In this document: in pieces, positions 27,488 through 34,504 of the stretch
How positions within the stretch are numbered: position 1 is the stretch's first letter
How the letters are laid out: each line of letters starts with the position of its first letter
IMG/VR virus record: IMGVR_UViG_3300047474_000958
Span: 1 to 34,504 of that record
Source: a virus
Length of the DNA stretch: 34,504 bases
Reading direction: 5' to 3' (one strand)
Notes under the pieces: generated by a model
What the model was told of the DNA's origin: nothing
Database searches by the model: none
Seen by the model: only the letters and a program-made list of their open reading frames with translations
Made by a program: the position numbers and the translations under genes

Positions 27488-28560
27488 TATAGTGATAATC
27501 CTGATAGTGTGTTTTGATCTACATCTTGTTTAACACCACCAACAACATAAGAACTAATTTCTGTTTCCTGTGGTGCAACCTGAACATTACCACCACCAAT
27601 CCATTTTTCAGTCCATGGTAATGGGTTTAATTTTGATACACTGAATGGACATTCTAATCCAATGGCACGCATTCTTTTAGCACCTATCCATTCAATGTAG
27701 TCTCCTAGTAACTTTTCATTTAATCCAATCATTGAACCATCTTTAAATAAATATCTCGCCCATTCTTTTTCTTGTTCAATAACCTTAACGAATAAATTTG
27801 TTACTTCGTCTTTTAGTTCGATGGATATCTTTTCCATCTCTTTATCTTCCTTTACCATATTTTTTAACATGGTAGTAGTACTAGCTAAATGTACGTTTTC
27901 GTCTCGCGCAATAAACTTAATGATCTTAGCGTTACCCTCCATTTTCTTAAGTTCAGCAAACGCCCATGAACAAGCAAATGATACATAAAATCTTATCCCC
28001 TCTAATGCGTTAGCACTATTCATACACATCCATAGTGCTTTTTTATGTTGGACTCTGTTAGTTGCAGAGTTATTACAATCTATCAAATCGTCATAATATT
28101 GAGCAATATCATTCCCGCATTCAATAATCTGCTTAATGTCTAATAGATTATCAAATACTATGGAAGGATTCGGATATATGTTCCGGATAATATGTGTATA
28201 AGATCTACTATGTATGGTCTCTGAAAATGACCATGTTTCAATCCAATTTTCTACTTCAGGTAATGAAGCAATTGGAAGGAATGCTATATTAGGAGCACGT
28301 CCTTGTACACTATCCAGTAATATTTGTCTTTTTAAGTTTGATGTAAAGATATGTTGTTCGTGTTCTGTAAGATTTTCAAAATCCTTTTTATCTTTTGAAA
28401 TATCTACCTCTTCGGGCCTCCAAAAGAATCCAAGTTGTTTGTCTGTAATCTTATCTAACGCTGGATATTTTAATTGATCATAACGCTGAATATCAACAGA
28501 CTCATCAAGGAACATCATTTTATCCATGTGTGATTTTTTATTCTTCTTCAATATTGCCAT
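27487..28560 (-). CDS. nrdB: Ribonucleotide reductase class Ia, small subunit NrdB
   Basis: The 357-residue subunit carries the diiron-tyrosyl radical. Ligands match E. coli NrdB: D83 (ILLDSVQGR), E114 and H117 (SFSETIHSRS), Y121 as the radical tyrosine (SYTHII), E187 (ALEGIRFYV), E221 and H224 (ARDENVHLA). The LTEHEQHIFTSNLKRQ and AFAELKKMEGNAKIIKFIAR segments are nearly identical to the bacterial enzyme. AAGGG precedes the ATG. The gene overlaps the small basic gene upstream by 23 bases and follows nrdA in the same operon. The C-terminal tail that docks NrdB to NrdA is present (GGVKQDVDQNTLSGLSL end). Confidence 0.97.
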   Translation of the reverse strand: MAILKKNKKSHMDKMMFLDESVDIQRYDQLKYPALDKITDKQLGFFWRPEEVDISKDKKDFENLTEHEQHIFTSNLKRQILLDSVQGRAPNIAFLPIASLPEVENWIETWSFSETIHSRSYTHIIRNIYPNPSIVFDNLLDIKQIIECGNDIAQYYDDLIDCNNSATNRVQHKKALWMCMNSANALEGIRFYVSFACSWAFAELKKMEGNAKIIKFIARDENVHLASTTTMLKNMVKEDKEMEKISIELKDEVTNLFVKVIEQEKEWARYLFKDGSMIGLNEKLLGDYIEWIGAKRMRAIGLECPFSVSKLNPLPWTEKWIGGGNVQVAPQETEISSYVVGGVKQDVDQNTLSGLSL

Positions 28561-28714
28561 TCAATTTCCCTTGTTTTCTAAATCGTTTATTGTAACCCTT
28601 CTTGATACTTTTGGTAACTCCAGGGCTAGTTAAGTACTTATACCATTTACGTGCTGGTGTAAGTGCGTCGAACTCGCTACCACCTTTTAATGGTATTCGT
28701 TCTTTCTTTTTCAT
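28538..28714 (-). CDS. Very small basic protein between nrdA and nrdB (58 aa)
   Basis: The product reads MKKKERIPLKGGSEFDALTP, then ARKWYKYLTSPGVTKSIKKG and NKRFRKQGKL. Its ATG overlaps the nrdA stop (ATGA), and its 3' end overlaps the nrdB start. I associate the 'LKGGSEFDAL' motif with conserved small proteins of T4-like phages. It is strongly basic. It may bind RNA or assist the reductase; unknown. Confidence 0.72.
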   Translation of the reverse strand: MKKKERIPLKGGSEFDALTPARKWYKYLTSPGVTKSIKKGYNKRFRKQGKLNGNIEEE

Positions 28715-31002
28715 ATTTTACAACTTTCGCAATCTTCATCATCGATATCAGATAGTGCTAAAGGTTCATCCTTCATGTCATCTGACTGATCATGTGTATT
28801 GAAGTAATATAATTGCTTTAATCCAAATTGATACGCCATAACTAAGTCCTTAATCATTAGAGACATAGGGACTTTGTTATCTTCAAAGTGTTCTGGATTA
28901 TAAGAGGTATTAACACTAATACCTTGATCAATATATTTTTGAAGAATAGCACAGATTTTTAAGTATCCTTCTGGAGATTTTTGATCCCACAATAAGTCAT
29001 ACTTATTTTTAAGGTGATGATAGCCTGGGACTACTTGAGCCATGACTCCATCCTTACTTTGTTTATATGATACTAAAGCTCTAGGAGGTTCAATACCATT
29101 TGTACTATTACTAATTTGTGCAGATGTTTCTGCAGGCATTAATGCCATTAACGTACTATTTCTAATACCATGTTTAATTAGAGCGCTTCGCAGCGAGTCC
29201 CATGGTAGTGTAGATTTACGCTTCACTAAATTATCTACTGCACCTTTATATGTATCATTTGGCAGTTTTCCAGATGCATATTTTGTGTCATCTGAGAGTA
29301 AACATGCACCTTTTTCTTCAGCTATTTCCATTGAAGCCTTAATTAAATAATAAGACCATGCTTCAGCATACTCATCAATAAGGTCAAAAGCTTCTTCATT
29401 ATATTTTAATCCACGTTTAGCTAGAAAATATGCTAGATTGATAATACCTACACCTAAAGGTCTACGATTCATTGTAGCATTTTCTGCAGCTTTAATTGGA
29501 TATTCTTGATAATCCAATAGGTTATCCAATGCTCTTACAGATAGTGTACAATACTTTTCAAAATCTTTTGTGTCGTCAATAAGACCCCAATTGATTGCAG
29601 ATAAAGTACACAAGGATATTTCACCATTCTCATCATCATATGATTCTAATGGTTTAGTCGGAAGATCAATTTCACAACATAGATTACTCATACGAATAGG
29701 AGCTTTCTTTGTATCAAATGCTCCATGGTCATTAGCGTGATCAACATTCATAATATAGATCCTTCCAGTATCCTTTCTCTCTGTAAGGATTGATTGGAAA
29801 ACTTCAAGAGCCGGTAAGGTTTTCTTTCTTATACTATAAGCTCTTTCATACTTCTCGTATAATTCTTTAAATTTATCTTGATCAGCAAAGAATGCTTCAT
29901 ATAATCCTGGAACATCATTAGGATCAAATAAAGTAATATCTCCACCGCTGATTAAACGTTCATACATTAATTTGTTAAATTGAAATGCATAATCCATATG
30001 GCGAACTCTATTCTCTTCAGTACCTTTATTATTTTTAAGTACTACTAGATCTTCAAATTCATAGTGCCATACCGGTAGATATACAGTAGCTGCTCCACCC
30101 CTTACTCCACCTTGAGAACAGGATTTTACTGCTGATTGAAAGTATTTAAGGAATGGAATTAGTCCAGTATGAACTACTGAACCATCACCAACTCTTGCGC
30201 CGGCTGCTCTGATTGAACCGGCTCCAATGCCTATACCTGCCTTTTTACTTATATACTTAACAATGCTAGTACTAGTAGCATTAATGGAATCCAAACTGTC
30301 TCCGGACTCAATAAGTACACAAGATGAAAATTGGCGAGTAGGCGTTCTAACTCCTGCCATAATTGGCGTAGGGAGCGAGATATAAAATTGACTAATCGCG
30401 TCATAATAATGTTTTACCCATGCTATTCTATTTTTAGTTTCTTTTGCAAACAATGTTGCAGCAACCATCATATACAATATTTGTGGAGTCTCATAACACT
30501 GTTTAGTTCTTCGGTCTTGTACTAAGTACTTACCTCTAAATTGTTCCATACCAGCATAAGTAAAAGTATCATCTCTTGCATGCTTAATGTAACTATCTAG
30601 TTCTTGTAATTCTTTATCTGTATAATAGGAAAGAATTGCTGAATCATAAACACCTAAATCAATATTCTTTTTAACAACATTGAGAAGAGGTAATGGATCA
30701 AATTGGCCATATACTTCTTTACGCAACTTATAAGAAATAAGTCTAGCTGCTACAAATTGATAGTTTGGTGTATGATCTGATATAAGTTCAGATGCAGATT
30801 TAATTAACAACTCATGAATATCATAAGCTGGAATTTTATCGTATAACTGAATATTTGATCTTAATTCTATTTCTGATTGAGATACATTTGATATATCTTG
30901 AGTTGCCCACTCTAATACTTTGTGAATCTTTTCTAAGTCAAATGTTTGTACTGTACCATCTCTTTTAGTGACGTGTATCATTGATGTGTTTATTCCGTTC
31001 AT
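28711..31002 (-). CDS. nrdA: Ribonucleotide reductase class Ia, large subunit NrdA
   Basis: The 763-residue catalytic subunit reduces NDPs to dNDPs. The N-terminal ATP-cone is present (VTKRDGTVQTFDLEKIHKVL). Active-site cysteines occur at C228 (QFSSCVLIE), C442 (SNLCCEID) and C465 (ISLCTLSAIN), with the three-residue offset to E. coli C225/C439/C462 constant. The glycine-rich KSCSQGGVRGGAAT and the end CESCKI (redox pair of the C-terminal tail) complete the set. Similarity to the enterobacterial enzyme is very high by eye. The ATG at 31002 has no ribosome site; an ATG at 30981 (MIHVTKRDG) is an alternative. It is the first gene behind promoter P10. Confidence 0.97.
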   Translation of the reverse strand: MNGINTSMIHVTKRDGTVQTFDLEKIHKVLEWATQDISNVSQSEIELRSNIQLYDKIPAYDIHELLIKSASELISDHTPNYQFVAARLISYKLRKEVYGQFDPLPLLNVVKKNIDLGVYDSAILSYYTDKELQELDSYIKHARDDTFTYAGMEQFRGKYLVQDRRTKQCYETPQILYMMVAATLFAKETKNRIAWVKHYYDAISQFYISLPTPIMAGVRTPTRQFSSCVLIESGDSLDSINATSTSIVKYISKKAGIGIGAGSIRAAGARVGDGSVVHTGLIPFLKYFQSAVKSCSQGGVRGGAATVYLPVWHYEFEDLVVLKNNKGTEENRVRHMDYAFQFNKLMYERLISGGDITLFDPNDVPGLYEAFFADQDKFKELYEKYERAYSIRKKTLPALEVFQSILTERKDTGRIYIMNVDHANDHGAFDTKKAPIRMSNLCCEIDLPTKPLESYDDENGEISLCTLSAINWGLIDDTKDFEKYCTLSVRALDNLLDYQEYPIKAAENATMNRRPLGVGIINLAYFLAKRGLKYNEEAFDLIDEYAEAWSYYLIKASMEIAEEKGACLLSDDTKYASGKLPNDTYKGAVDNLVKRKSTLPWDSLRSALIKHGIRNSTLMALMPAETSAQISNSTNGIEPPRALVSYKQSKDGVMAQVVPGYHHLKNKYDLLWDQKSPEGYLKICAILQKYIDQGISVNTSYNPEHFEDNKVPMSLMIKDLVMAYQFGLKQLYYFNTHDQSDDMKDEPLALSDIDDEDCESCKI

Positions 31003-31020
31003 AATCTGTTAATAGTATAT

Positions 31021-31049
31021 ATTATAACACAATTCGTGTCAAATGTAAA
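31021..31049 (-). promoter_or_regulatory. Early sigma70-like promoter P10 (nrd operon)
   Basis: This reads TTTACA, 17 bases, TATAAT on the - strand, with TG before the -10. The ATG at 31002 is 18 bases after the -10, so the leader is only about 12 bases. It drives nrdA, nrdB, glutaredoxin and the genes to 26260. Confidence 0.87.
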
Positions 31050-31051
31050 GG

Positions 31052-31369
31052 TTATTTATTCTTTTTTTCTAGTTTCTCTATTCTATCTATCAAGTCTGGA
31101 TATGCATCAAATTCGTGTAACTCTTTACAAGGATGAGAATTTTGTTCTAATTTATCTAATCTTTCAGCTTGGAGAGGATATTGTTTTCTAAATTTAGAGT
31201 CTTTTTTAGCTAACTCTAAATCATATTTTTCAGCAAAGTGCTGCATAAATTTATCTACTTGCTTTTGAAACCATATACCCATTTTGGTACCTTGGAACCA
31301 ATTGTAGAAAGATGAACCAATAACTGAACTTAAAATAGACTTCAGTGATAGTATTAAGAGAAAATACAT
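31052..31369 (-). CDS. Membrane-anchored helical protein, conserved-looking (105 aa)
   Basis: The N-terminal 18 residues (MYFLLILSLKSILSSVIG) form a membrane anchor or signal. The following helices contain GIWFQKQVDKFMQHFAEKYD and a RLDKLEQNSHPCKELHEFD segment, and the end is a short coiled coil (RIEKLEKKNK). The 'KYD.EL' and 'LEqNSHP..eLHEF' parts are familiar from marine T4-like phages. It overlaps the lipase gene by one base (TAATG) and probably shares its unit. A role in lysis or membrane change fits the neighbours but is unproven. Confidence 0.75.
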   Translation of the reverse strand: MYFLLILSLKSILSSVIGSSFYNWFQGTKMGIWFQKQVDKFMQHFAEKYDLELAKKDSKFRKQYPLQAERLDKLEQNSHPCKELHEFDAYPDLIDRIEKLEKKNK

Positions 31370-32124
31370 TACTTAGCCTTTTTAAGTTTATTCAAAGCTT
31401 TTACATAGTTTGGCATGCCATGGTCAACAATACCATCAAAGAATTTCCATCTCTTCCAAGAATTTAAAACACCTTTAAGTAAGTCTTTCCATGTTGGTTT
31501 AGGTTGTCTTACACCATCTGCATTAAAGTAAATCATTTCTCCATGGTGTCTAAATCCTAACCATGCTGGAGGAATTCTACATACGATGTCATTATTGTTC
31601 ATGAATCTGTAGTGTTTACATTTGATGTTTTTGATGAATTTTGGTCCTCCGACTCTTGGTGATCCAAAGGTGAAGAGTTCAAGAGGTTCATGACGTGTGG
31701 CACTAATAGTAGCCATAGCAGCACCCAGACTATGCCCAGTAAAATATACATCTTTTTTAACCTTTAGTTGATTGTTATGTTCTATTTCTGCTAATACATC
31801 CATCCATAAGTCATTTACTTCTTTTTGAAATCCACTATGAACTTTTCCACCAGCCAGAGCTGCGCCTTTAATTACATTAAGGTCAGCCATTACATCATTT
31901 AATTTAGAAGGTTCAGTACCTCTAAATGCAAACCAAAGATCATTACGATCTTTAGCAATAAGTACTTCAGCACCATCTCTAGAAACTAATTTTGCCCATG
32001 GAAACCCAAGCTTTTTACAATCAGCAATTGCTGCCTTTTCAGACTTATATGCTATTGCAGATAGTTTCGCGGCTACTACTGCTCTCCCCCATTTATTCTC
32101 TTGATCTTTAATTCTTGTCGCCAT
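31369..32124 (-). CDS. Class 3 lipase-like alpha/beta hydrolase
   Basis: The start at 32124 has GGAG seven bases upstream (251 residues). Catalytic triad candidates are S132 in YFTGHSLGAA, D179 in NNNDIVCRIP and H235 in VDHGMPNYV. The oxyanion region FAFRGTEPSKLNDVMADLN is typical of class 3 lipases. No signal peptide is seen; the N-terminus is basic (KWRNK upstream of the chosen start). Such lipases occur in marine T4-like phages and could free fatty acids or disturb the membrane at lysis. The gene overlaps the spanin-like lipoprotein by 17 bases, which supports a lysis-related cluster. Confidence 0.9.
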   Translation of the reverse strand: MATRIKDQENKWGRAVVAAKLSAIAYKSEKAAIADCKKLGFPWAKLVSRDGAEVLIAKDRNDLWFAFRGTEPSKLNDVMADLNVIKGAALAGGKVHSGFQKEVNDLWMDVLAEIEHNNQLKVKKDVYFTGHSLGAAMATISATRHEPLELFTFGSPRVGGPKFIKNIKCKHYRFMNNNDIVCRIPPAWLGFRHHGEMIYFNADGVRQPKPTWKDLLKGVLNSWKRWKFFDGIVDHGMPNYVKALNKLKKAK

Positions 32125-32611
32125 CTTGTTTCTCCACTTTAATTTCAACTGCTCCAGCTTCTTCATCATTTATCGTTACATTCCTATAGTAAACTATCAC
32201 CTCACCGAGCTGATTAATATATCTTTTAATTTCTTGCGTATTATAAGACATAAGCTCATAATCGGCAACTGTCATAGCGTAGAATACAATATCTCCACCA
32301 TGCTTCTTTTTAATATCTTCGATAAATTTATCGAGATATGTATGTCCTTCTGGGTATAGATCTTCTCTACCTAATTTACAATCAGGTTTTTTAGTCTCTG
32401 GATTCTTTAGACAATTCTCAATTATCTTCGCATCAGATACTACATACCATTTGGGTTCTTTTAAATCTATTGATCTTGGTAATGTTGGTTGAACAATATC
32501 AATTTTAACCGGTTTTGTTACAATTTCAACTTCTCTTGGAGCCTGTTGTAATAGACTACAACCACTAATCGTTAAGAGAGCTAATACGCTGACTATCTGC
32601 TTCAATCGCAT
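32108..32611 (-). CDS. Outer-membrane lipoprotein, putative o-spanin
   Basis: A lipoprotein signal (MRLKQIVSVLALLTISGC, C18 acylated) is followed by a Pro/Val-rich stretch (REVEIVTKPVKIDIVQPTLP), typical of o-spanins. A folded domain of about 100 residues with a CLKNPETKKPDC pair and an acidic C-terminus follow. The start at 32611 has AAGGAGG six bases upstream, inside the previous gene. The 47-base overlap with the coiled-coil membrane gene resembles overlapping Rz/Rz1 pairs. At 167 residues it is larger than most o-spanins, so it may do more than bridge the membranes. A plain structural lipoprotein is the alternative. Confidence 0.65.
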   Translation of the reverse strand: MRLKQIVSVLALLTISGCSLLQQAPREVEIVTKPVKIDIVQPTLPRSIDLKEPKWYVVSDAKIIENCLKNPETKKPDCKLGREDLYPEGHTYLDKFIEDIKKKHGGDIVFYAMTVADYELMSYNTQEIKRYINQLGEVIVYYRNVTINDEEAGAVEIKVEKQDGDKN

Positions 32612-32960
32612 CAAATGCCTCCTTAGTTTTATTATTGGCTCTAAGCTCTATCATACCTGGTTTAGCGGATGCTAGCTTAGCAAGATTATGACGTCTAAAT
32701 ATATCTAAATATTCAGACATTTCAGTTTCATACTGTTGATTTTTTATTTGTAAACCACTCAACGCTTGAGTAGTCTTTTGAAGATTACCTTGAATTGCTT
32801 CAATAGTAGCTTTTTGTTCTTGATCTCTTAAATCTTGAGCCAATATAACTTTGGCTTGTTCTTCTAGTTTGTTCTTCATTGGAACAACTGAAAAATTATA
32901 ATACATGAAACCACTTAGGCCCATAGATATGAGTATACCAATTAGTACTTTATTTAACAT
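32565..32960 (-). CDS. Membrane-anchored coiled-coil protein, putative i-spanin
   Basis: The 131-residue product has an N-terminal membrane anchor (MLNKVLIGILISMGLSGFMY) and then a periplasmic helix of about 90 residues with heptad character (KLEEQAKVILAQ, TIEAIQGNLQKTTQALSGLQ). This is the layout of inner-membrane spanin Rz. It is followed with overlap by a lipoprotein gene, and the pair is next to a lipase. Together they could fuse inner and outer membrane in the last step of lysis. The identification is by topology and arrangement, because spanins diverge beyond sequence recognition. Confidence 0.65.
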   Translation of the reverse strand: MLNKVLIGILISMGLSGFMYYNFSVVPMKNKLEEQAKVILAQDLRDQEQKATIEAIQGNLQKTTQALSGLQIKNQQYETEMSEYLDIFRRHNLAKLASAKPGMIELRANNKTKEAFDAIEADSQRISSLND

Positions 32961-33105
32961 TGTCCTTTTTGGTTACCTCATTTCTTTTCATCATCTTAGC
33001 TTTCTTTTTCTTCCTGTCATGTTGAACATCGGCAGGCATAGAAACACCTCCTCCACCTACAGAGTTAGCAGCCATTTCCCACATTTTAAATGTTTTTAAG
33101 TTCAT
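32950..33105 (-). CDS. Very small basic protein (51 aa)
   Basis: The product reads MNLKTFKMWEMAANSVGGGG, then VSMPADVQHDRKKKKAK and a basic end. I associate the 'K.F......NS.G.GGVSMP.D' motif with small proteins of T4-like marine phages. Its stop overlaps the i-spanin start region by 11 bases. There is no ribosome site; the 17 bases before the ATG resemble those before the 34112 start (see findings). Confidence 0.72.
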   Translation of the reverse strand: MNLKTFKMWEMAANSVGGGGVSMPADVQHDRKKKKAKMMKRNEVTKKDNVK

Positions 33106-33123
33106 ATTATTATATATAAATTA

Positions 33124-33738
33124 TTACCTTGTAATGTCGTGGTTTGTGATAAATAATTCTTGTTTAGTTAGTTTATGCTTAACCTTATAAACAGAACAAT
33201 TAAGAAAAGTATCATAGGGTTCAGTTACATCTTCAACAACCACTTTTGATTTAGCAAATCCAATATACTCACCTGTAATTGGAGATGCAATGTCTCTGGT
33301 TAGTGTATATTCTCCAGGGTTTAGCTGATTGTCTTCATTTTGAAACCATTTGGATTCATTCACAGGTAACTGATCCCAATCTGTATTATCCATTTGTGTT
33401 AATACATCTTTCAATTGATCTTCAGACATACCAGTGTGGTCTTTAAGAAGAAATAATGCAGAAGCATATGTAGCTATTTTACCAGCTACTCCTTGTCCTG
33501 CAGCATTAAGAAGTCTTTTAAGGTTAAAAACTAATCTATGAAAAATTGTATAAGATGCTTTTTCTACAGGCAATTCGGGTTTCTTTATCTTTTTACCTTT
33601 ATCGTTAATAATTCCCTGTTTAAAAGCTTCCATTTTATTCCAAGGAGTTACAAGAAGCTTTAGAAACCTAAAGGCATAGGCAATATCAGCACCTCTTTGA
33701 AAGATACCTTCATTTAAATTTTCTGTATTTGAATTCAT
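33124..33738 (-). CDS. Conserved-looking unknown protein (204 aa)
   Basis: The segment YAFRFLKLLVTPWNKMEAFK and then GIINDKGK, FHRLVFNLKRLLNAAGQGV and KIATYASALFLLKDH is a pattern I know from conserved hypothetical proteins of T4-like marine phages, probably virion or head associated. A Gly-rich KLLNAAGQG linker separates a helical N-terminal half from a beta-rich C-terminal half (PITGEYIGFAKSKVVVEDV). AAGGAACCT precedes the ATG. The true role is unknown. Confidence 0.78.
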   Translation of the reverse strand: MNSNTENLNEGIFQRGADIAYAFRFLKLLVTPWNKMEAFKQGIINDKGKKIKKPELPVEKASYTIFHRLVFNLKRLLNAAGQGVAGKIATYASALFLLKDHTGMSEDQLKDVLTQMDNTDWDQLPVNESKWFQNEDNQLNPGEYTLTRDIASPITGEYIGFAKSKVVVEDVTEPYDTFLNCSVYKVKHKLTKQELFITNHDITR

Positions 33739-34112
33739 AGGTTCCTTAATACCTCTACTATACCTTTATCCATTCCTATTTCAACCTTTTCGTAATTAGG
33801 TAAGTAATGTAAAAATACTAAGAATGGTTTAATAAAATGATAGTGCTCATTTTCGATTTTAAACCAAATCATTTTATTCGCTGCTTCAATACCAAACACA
33901 TTGTATATTACTATAAGGTGGTTTAATATTAAACGTTCTTGCAAATCGCCATGATCTGCATATCTTCTTAAAAGCCGCTTTATATATTTAAAACGACTTA
34001 AATCATCTTTAAACTCTTCGATATCCATACACTCAGGATTATTGTAATGTTTGGCCGCGAAGAGCTCAAAGTTTTTACGTGTTAACTTTTCAAAGTTATC
34101 ATTTTGCTTCAT
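33735..34112 (-). CDS. Conserved-looking helical protein (125 aa)
   Basis: The product reads NFEKLTRKNFELFAAKHYNN, then EFKDDLSRFKYIKRLLRRY, RLILNHLIVIYNVFGIEAAN and FIKPFLVFLHYLP. I recognise this layout from a widespread family of hypothetical proteins in T4-like phages. All helical by appearance. It overlaps the next gene by four bases (ATGA) and its ATG has no ribosome site. Function unknown. Confidence 0.82.
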   Translation of the reverse strand: MKQNDNFEKLTRKNFELFAAKHYNNPECMDIEEFKDDLSRFKYIKRLLRRYADHGDLQERLILNHLIVIYNVFGIEAANKMIWFKIENEHYHFIKPFLVFLHYLPNYEKVEIGMDKGIVEVLRNL

Positions 34113-34147
34113 AATATTATATATAAGTCAAAAAATTAAATTTTTTA

Positions 34148-34501
34148 CTATACTTTATCGTCCCAGTTTGCACTAAAGTCGCTTTGTGGGTAATTTGCAA
34201 ATGATTTTAATTTACCTAATTGAGCTACCAAAGGTCCTAGATCAAATTCACCTAGTTGTGATCCCTTAGGTAATTGTACATTATTTGGAAAGTCTAAAAA
34301 TACATCAACGGCAAAGTTCATATCAAAATCGCCTACTTTAATTTTATTTTTAGATGCAGTATCTTTAGGGCCAACATAAATTTTAGGTACTGGCTTAAGC
34401 TTTAATTTCTTAAGGTAAGTATCTGTAATTTTTTGCGCCTTTTTAAAATCATCGACAACTTGTTTTCCATAGTTAGCTTCATCAGTAGCGCTTTGAGCCA
34501 T
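34148..34501 (-). CDS. Unknown protein (117 aa) at the window edge
   Basis: The product begins MAQSATDEANYGKQVVDDFK and continues with KKLKLKPVPKIYVGPKD, VGDFDMNFAVDVFLDFPNN and a Gly/Leu/Pro part. Low charge and repeated small residues suggest a soluble, possibly structural protein. The ATG lies three bases from the window end, so its ribosome site and promoter cannot be seen. No family is recognised. Confidence 0.65.
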   Translation of the reverse strand: MAQSATDEANYGKQVVDDFKKAQKITDTYLKKLKLKPVPKIYVGPKDTASKNKIKVGDFDMNFAVDVFLDFPNNVQLPKGSQLGEFDLGPLVAQLGKLKSFANYPQSDFSANWDDKV

Positions 34502-34504
34502 TTT

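Noticed and set aside
32319-32334. Perfect 16-base palindrome TCGATAAATTTATCGA
   Set aside because: It lies within the o-spanin-like coding sequence and is explained by codons for a Phe-Ile-Lys/Asp-rich helix; no second copy was noticed.

Overview
The window is about 34.5 kb of AT-rich DNA from a T4-like myovirus (Straboviridae/Kyanoviridae-like), most probably marine. The evidence is a set of T4 orthologues (gp26-like baseplate protein, gp32, gp59, DsbA, gp33, RNase H, NrdA/NrdB, glutaredoxin), T4-type late promoters (TATAAATA), and auxiliary genes typical of marine T4-like phages (IscA/HesB, SET protein, class 3 lipase, PD-(D/E)XK nuclease). The host cannot be read from the sequence. The small hypothetical genes resemble those I associate with cyanophages and pelagiphages.

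Layout. Bases 1-3352 (+ strand) hold late tail genes: a tail-tube-fold protein, a gp26-like protein with an apparent -1 frameshift extension, an EF-hand membrane protein and a tape-measure-like protein. Everything after that lies on the - strand. Bases 3489-6885 carry replication and late-transcription genes (gp32, gp59, DsbA, gp33 and two unknowns). Bases 7039-11072 hold compact early units of small unknown genes. Each unit starts with a near-identical sigma70 promoter (TTTACA, 17 bp, TATAAT) and most are preceded by a long hairpin. Bases 11259-17812 hold a late operon that looks like a phage-borne curli system: two small holin-like membrane proteins, CsgF, CsgG, two curlin-repeat proteins flanking a FecR-domain protein, a small membrane protein and a CHASE2-class III adenylate cyclase. 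Bases 17834-21098 hold late genes (IscA, small virion-like protein, T4-type lysozyme, a Ser/Thr-rich fibre-like protein). Bases 21101-26206 hold SET, HAD nucleotidase, PD-(D/E)XK nuclease, RNase H and several unknowns. Bases 26260-31002 are the nucleotide-metabolism cluster. Bases 31052-34501 hold a lipase, an overlapping spanin-like pair and conserved-looking unknowns.

How it fits together. Ten sigma70-like promoters, all on the - strand, divide the early genes into insulated transcription units. Four TATAAATA late promoters (one +, three well-placed -) drive structural, lysis and curli genes, so the curli/cyclase operon should be expressed late, with virion and lysis proteins. One late promoter and one early promoter sit so close to their start codons that leaderless mRNAs are predicted. 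Five genes of 51-59 codons (7501, 21322, 27138, 27308, 28538 and 32950 starts; six in all) fit between larger genes with stop/start overlaps and were found by direct reading.

The most notable things are the curli/FecR/CHASE2-cyclase operon, the frameshift in the gp26-like gene, the phased GTGAAA boxes upstream of the early promoters, the intergenic hairpins (one with pseudoknot potential), and an orphan 14-nt perfect complement of the 16S rRNA 3' tail in a 3' UTR.
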